This document shows positions 60,501 through 64,000 of a DNA stretch of 64,000 nt, piece after piece (the stretch's first letter is position 1; every line of letters starts with the position of its first letter). The translations under genes were made by a program, and so were the position numbers. Below the pieces are notes generated by a model. The model was given only the letters and a program-made list of their open reading frames with translations. It ran no database searches and was not told the origin of the DNA. Origin of the DNA: Lateolabrax maculatus (taxonomy: Eukaryota; Chordata; Actinopteri; Acropomatiformes; Lateolabracidae). Where the stretch lies: assembly GCA_031216445.1 (NCBI GenBank), contig CM062216.1:9111501-9175500 (forward strand), written 5' to 3'.

Positions 60501-63500
60501 CGTGTTTTTATGTGTGTGCTTGTGTGATTGTGTGTGACAGATTCCCAGATTAAAGGTTTAAAGGGTTCAGATTAACAGGCTCAGGACACAGTGCCCTGCT
60601 CTGAGCAAAAGGGAATTAGGATGGCATTAACGTCTCCTCTGCACCAGCACATTAGCCATTCATTACCGTGTGGTTGCACAATCAGTACCAGGCTGCCCCT
60701 CATTCCCCTCTGTTATTGCATTCATGACAATGTAAACATGTCGAGATGCTTTGTTATTCATAGACCATTAGTGGGAGTATTGTTTGACTATCATTAATCA
60801 TCAGACAATTGTCACTAGTACTTTATTTCTAAAACATTATCAGGATTCTTTTTTAAAGCATGCACTGTCACTCTATCACTATGTATTTTTTACCTATATC
60901 TTGCAATGCTTAGACAGACAGCAGTGCCAAATTACATAAACAAATCTAAGATTAGTATGTAGATTTGTAAAAAGTGCTGCAGATTTCTACATCAGTTTAT
61001 CACTATCATCTCAAATTTGATTCCTGAAAGCAAACACAGCCAAAGCCAAAAAGCTTGTGAGGCACAGCTGGCCTTTACACTGCCATGAACTCTGTGCAAC
61101 ACCATGTCAGATATCTGCAGGATTGCTGTGACACAAACACATTTGCAGGTATCCCAACACAAGTTGGTCAGAGTGGTTGGGTCTGGAGGTTAGAGGGCTA
61201 CCGATTTAATAAAAAAAAAAAAAAATTCTTATGTAGATTTTGCCACCATAGTCAGCAGAAAAATAATCTGTGTATTTAACATGGTTTAAGACTTGTTTGG
61301 GCAAATATTTGTGTTTATATAAATGAACACTGGAATGTAAAATGTCACCATTGCCAATTACAAATACAGTGAGCCAAAAATAAATTGAGAGAAAAATTAA
61401 AGAGTGGCTCTGTTAGAAACTAGATGTGTAAAGGTGTTTACAAGCATTGATTTTTAGTACTAACATTTTATTATCACACAGCATCGTCTACTGTAGATGT
61501 GGACCACATGCTTGTGTTATTCTTCTTGACTCCTCTTTATGACTCCCACTTTTTAAACTAAACTAAAAAGCATGCAAGCAAAAAATCTCATGAAACATGT
61601 CCTCTCCAGTGAGGTTGAAGTGCAAACCATAACTTAAAGTGGCTGTAATCAATATTCTTGTAAGAACACGCTCTTAGCTCCCCTCGGCTTTAACTCGTTT
61701 TATTCTTATTTATAGTGAGTTTCAGCTCATTATTTGGCTTTGCACCTGCTACTTTACTGTTCTGGTTGACTTTCACAACTCTCATAGCATTGTTTGCCAC
61801 AACAGGGAGCTGTTTTCATTTAAAAAAAAAAACTATAAAAAAAACCACTGTACACTACCTGCCCATCTCCAAACAGCAGACAGACACAGTTAACAAATAG
61901 TCGGTGAACACAGTGAATCATTTAACAGCTAAAGAGCCAGATCCCTCTGGAGTTGGAAGAGACGTTTGTTTACAAGTTTGCCATATCAACTTAAAAAGTG
62001 ATGATATGTCAATGTTGTGTTCACAATTTGTCTCCACTGCCACCAATTAACAAAAAAACCTTTATGTTAGTTAAAAATTGGCAGGTTTTAGAAGCAACAT
62101 CCTGTTTGCCCCAGGAAGCAACAGCATGTATTGGAAATGTGGTCATAAATTTAAGAAATGCTTCCAGTACCGTGGCGTGAAATACGGGCTACAAATCTTC
62201 TCAAACATGGCCTTGTTTTATTAATATAGGTATCACAATAAATTGATGTTTAAAACACAACACCTTGTCAAAGACGATGAAATACCTCATACATGCCAAT
62301 TCATTAAGGCACAGAACAACACTCTACTGCAAACTTTTCAATGTTTTCTGTGCGCCTCACTGTGCCAAGAGAGATGTGAAGACATGGATTGACACACCAT
62401 CTCTCCTCCAAAGCCTTCCTCCTCAGCCTCGCCAGATTAAGGGATTACCAGACAAGGCGAGTGCTAAAGCTGGCTAATTCCCACCCAAGCACAGAGAGCT
62501 AAGGCTACCCAGAGCCCCGCGGAGCCCCTCGCTCCTCAGAGCAGCTGTGTGGTGGAGGGAGGGACGGTGCTGCCTCCCTCTGAGGAACCGGAGGAAAAGA
62601 GTGAGGAATCATAGCATCAGCTCATACAATTTTCTCCCTATGGCACGGATGCCTTTTTGTCAGTTAGTACAGACCTCTAATGGTTTACCCAACTTCAGCA
62701 GATTCTGTGTGTATCATAAATTGTTTATTAACATTAATATTAACTTTTCCCTCTGTTCCTCTTTATATGAATTTCAAATTTAATATTTCTTTATGCATTT
62801 CTATTGTTCTGTACTTCATAATCTAAGCCTCATTATGTCATCAGATTTGCAGCATACATATATTGCTGTTACTGTTTTTGCACCATCACTGCAGTTATTT
62901 ATGCTCTTTTTTTGCCTTGTTTCTGTTCATAATCCCTGATTTTTCCCCCCTCAGTGATATCCTTTTTACTTTAATGTATCTTTTTGTTACTTGCTGCTAC
63001 AATGGATCACATTTTAAATATCGTCAAATAATAATCAAAGTGTTATTGGGATGAAACTAATCAAATCAGATTGAATTGATCCAGACAAATAGAGCAGAAT
63101 ATAGTACAATCGCTTTACTAAATTGAGATCCTAAGTGATAATATGATTATCTCTTGCAGTTACAGTGATCAGGGTCCAACTAATGTCAGGGACAGTTCAC
63201 ACTGATTTAATAAACACAGCAGTAAACACCAACATATAACTTTTTCAACATGATTCGACCAGTGATGTAGAGAGGATAAACCCTCCCCCACCTCCAATGG
63301 TTTTGTAAGAGATTTTACCTACATCATTTTATAGTGACATAAAATAAGACATATCATTGTGACAAATGTATGTAAAGTGCAGTTGTGTGATAAAAAAACA
63401 TACATTAATGTTTTTATCTTATCTAATATAATTAATCTTGTGTTTTTCTACTAAATTCTCCTCAACTTCACTGTTGACAATGCTCCAGCAAAGCAAAGCT

Positions 63501-64000
63501 TCGTCTGTCATGACTTGATCTTAAGCAGTGTCTGTCAAACCTCTTTGTTTCTAGGATCTTTGCTGCTGTGAGAGATATACAATAATCCTGAATGAATCAA
63601 TCGACATGGAAGTGAACAAGAAAATGAAGGACCCAACCAATCAATCAATCATTGGGGCACAGAATATGTACTGTATTTAGCCATTAGAGGGGCAGTTGGT
63701 ACTGAAGTACTGGTTTGGGATGTCATTTTAGGCTTTTATTTGACAGAGCCAAGCTATCAATCCTGGACCAGCGCTTTACAACAGTATTTACTTCTTCAGT
63801 TGGACAAAGGTATGACATTTAGCGGGACACAAAGGCAGACAATGAGGCGCGGGAACAAGATTTCCCAACAGTGTTTCATCACAAACACACACCCATTCAT
63901 CTTAAGTTTCGGGAACACTTTGGAGACCGAAAGCAAGCAAACAACATCCATCTCAGTTCATGTACAGTAAACAAGTTAGAAGGCAATGGAAGAGAGAGAC

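Larger units (their letters stand above)
52300..64000. other. Right flank, no gene seen
   Basis: No splice-consistent coding exon or known protein family was found on either strand. The interval has many simple repeats and three GC-richer patches (about 53610-53720, 54940-55380 and 56740-57320). Longer open frames here are low-complexity or lie over repeats. In human the next gene on this side is CDK12; it is not visible in the window. Confidence 0.55.

Overview
The window is nuclear DNA of a ray-finned fish, probably a spiny-rayed teleost. It contains spliced vertebrate genes with GT/AG introns, many (CA)n and other simple repeats, a fish-type tRNA-derived SINE and fish-type transposon remnants. 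It holds the teleost counterpart of part of the human 17q12 block NEUROD2-PPP1R1B-STARD3, in the same order and relative orientations but flipped. No bacterial, viral or CRISPR-like system is present.

Layout. Four genes are recognised with confidence. On the minus strand, reading leftward from the middle, they are ppp1r1b/DARPP-32 (five coding exons, 36376 to 17598), stard3 (fourteen coding exons, 12268 to 6874, plus a CpG-rich non-coding first-exon region near 13.8 kb) and a melanoregulin-like gene (five exons, 3855 to 1901). On the plus strand is neurod2 (one coding exon, 49888-50958, with an inferred non-coding first exon ending at 47308). Between stard3 and the melanoregulin-like gene, two or three phase-compatible minus-strand exon candidates (4554 to 3979) could encode a 77-residue protein that I do not recognise. 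It would end only 124 bp before the melanoregulin-like start codon.

The exon chains were assembled by hand. Every junction used has GT/AG, the phases close, and the lengths (450, 192, 242 and 356 aa) fit the families. The genes do not form an operon or a pathway. STARD3 (late-endosome cholesterol and ER contact) and melanoregulin (lysosome-related organelle positioning) act on related organelles. DARPP-32 and NeuroD2 are both neuronal.

The rest is intron or intergenic DNA. The 13.5-kb ppp1r1b intron 1 and the 10-kb divergent interval between ppp1r1b and neurod2 hold transposon remnants, microsatellites and a few TAAT/octamer-rich blocks that look like candidate neural enhancers. I see no convincing gene from 52.3 kb to the right end. 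The most interesting points are the unrecognised small gene, the apparent absence of the Cdk5-site threonine in fish DARPP-32, the conserved STARD3 phospho-FFAT motif, and the homeodomain/POU motif clusters upstream of neurod2.
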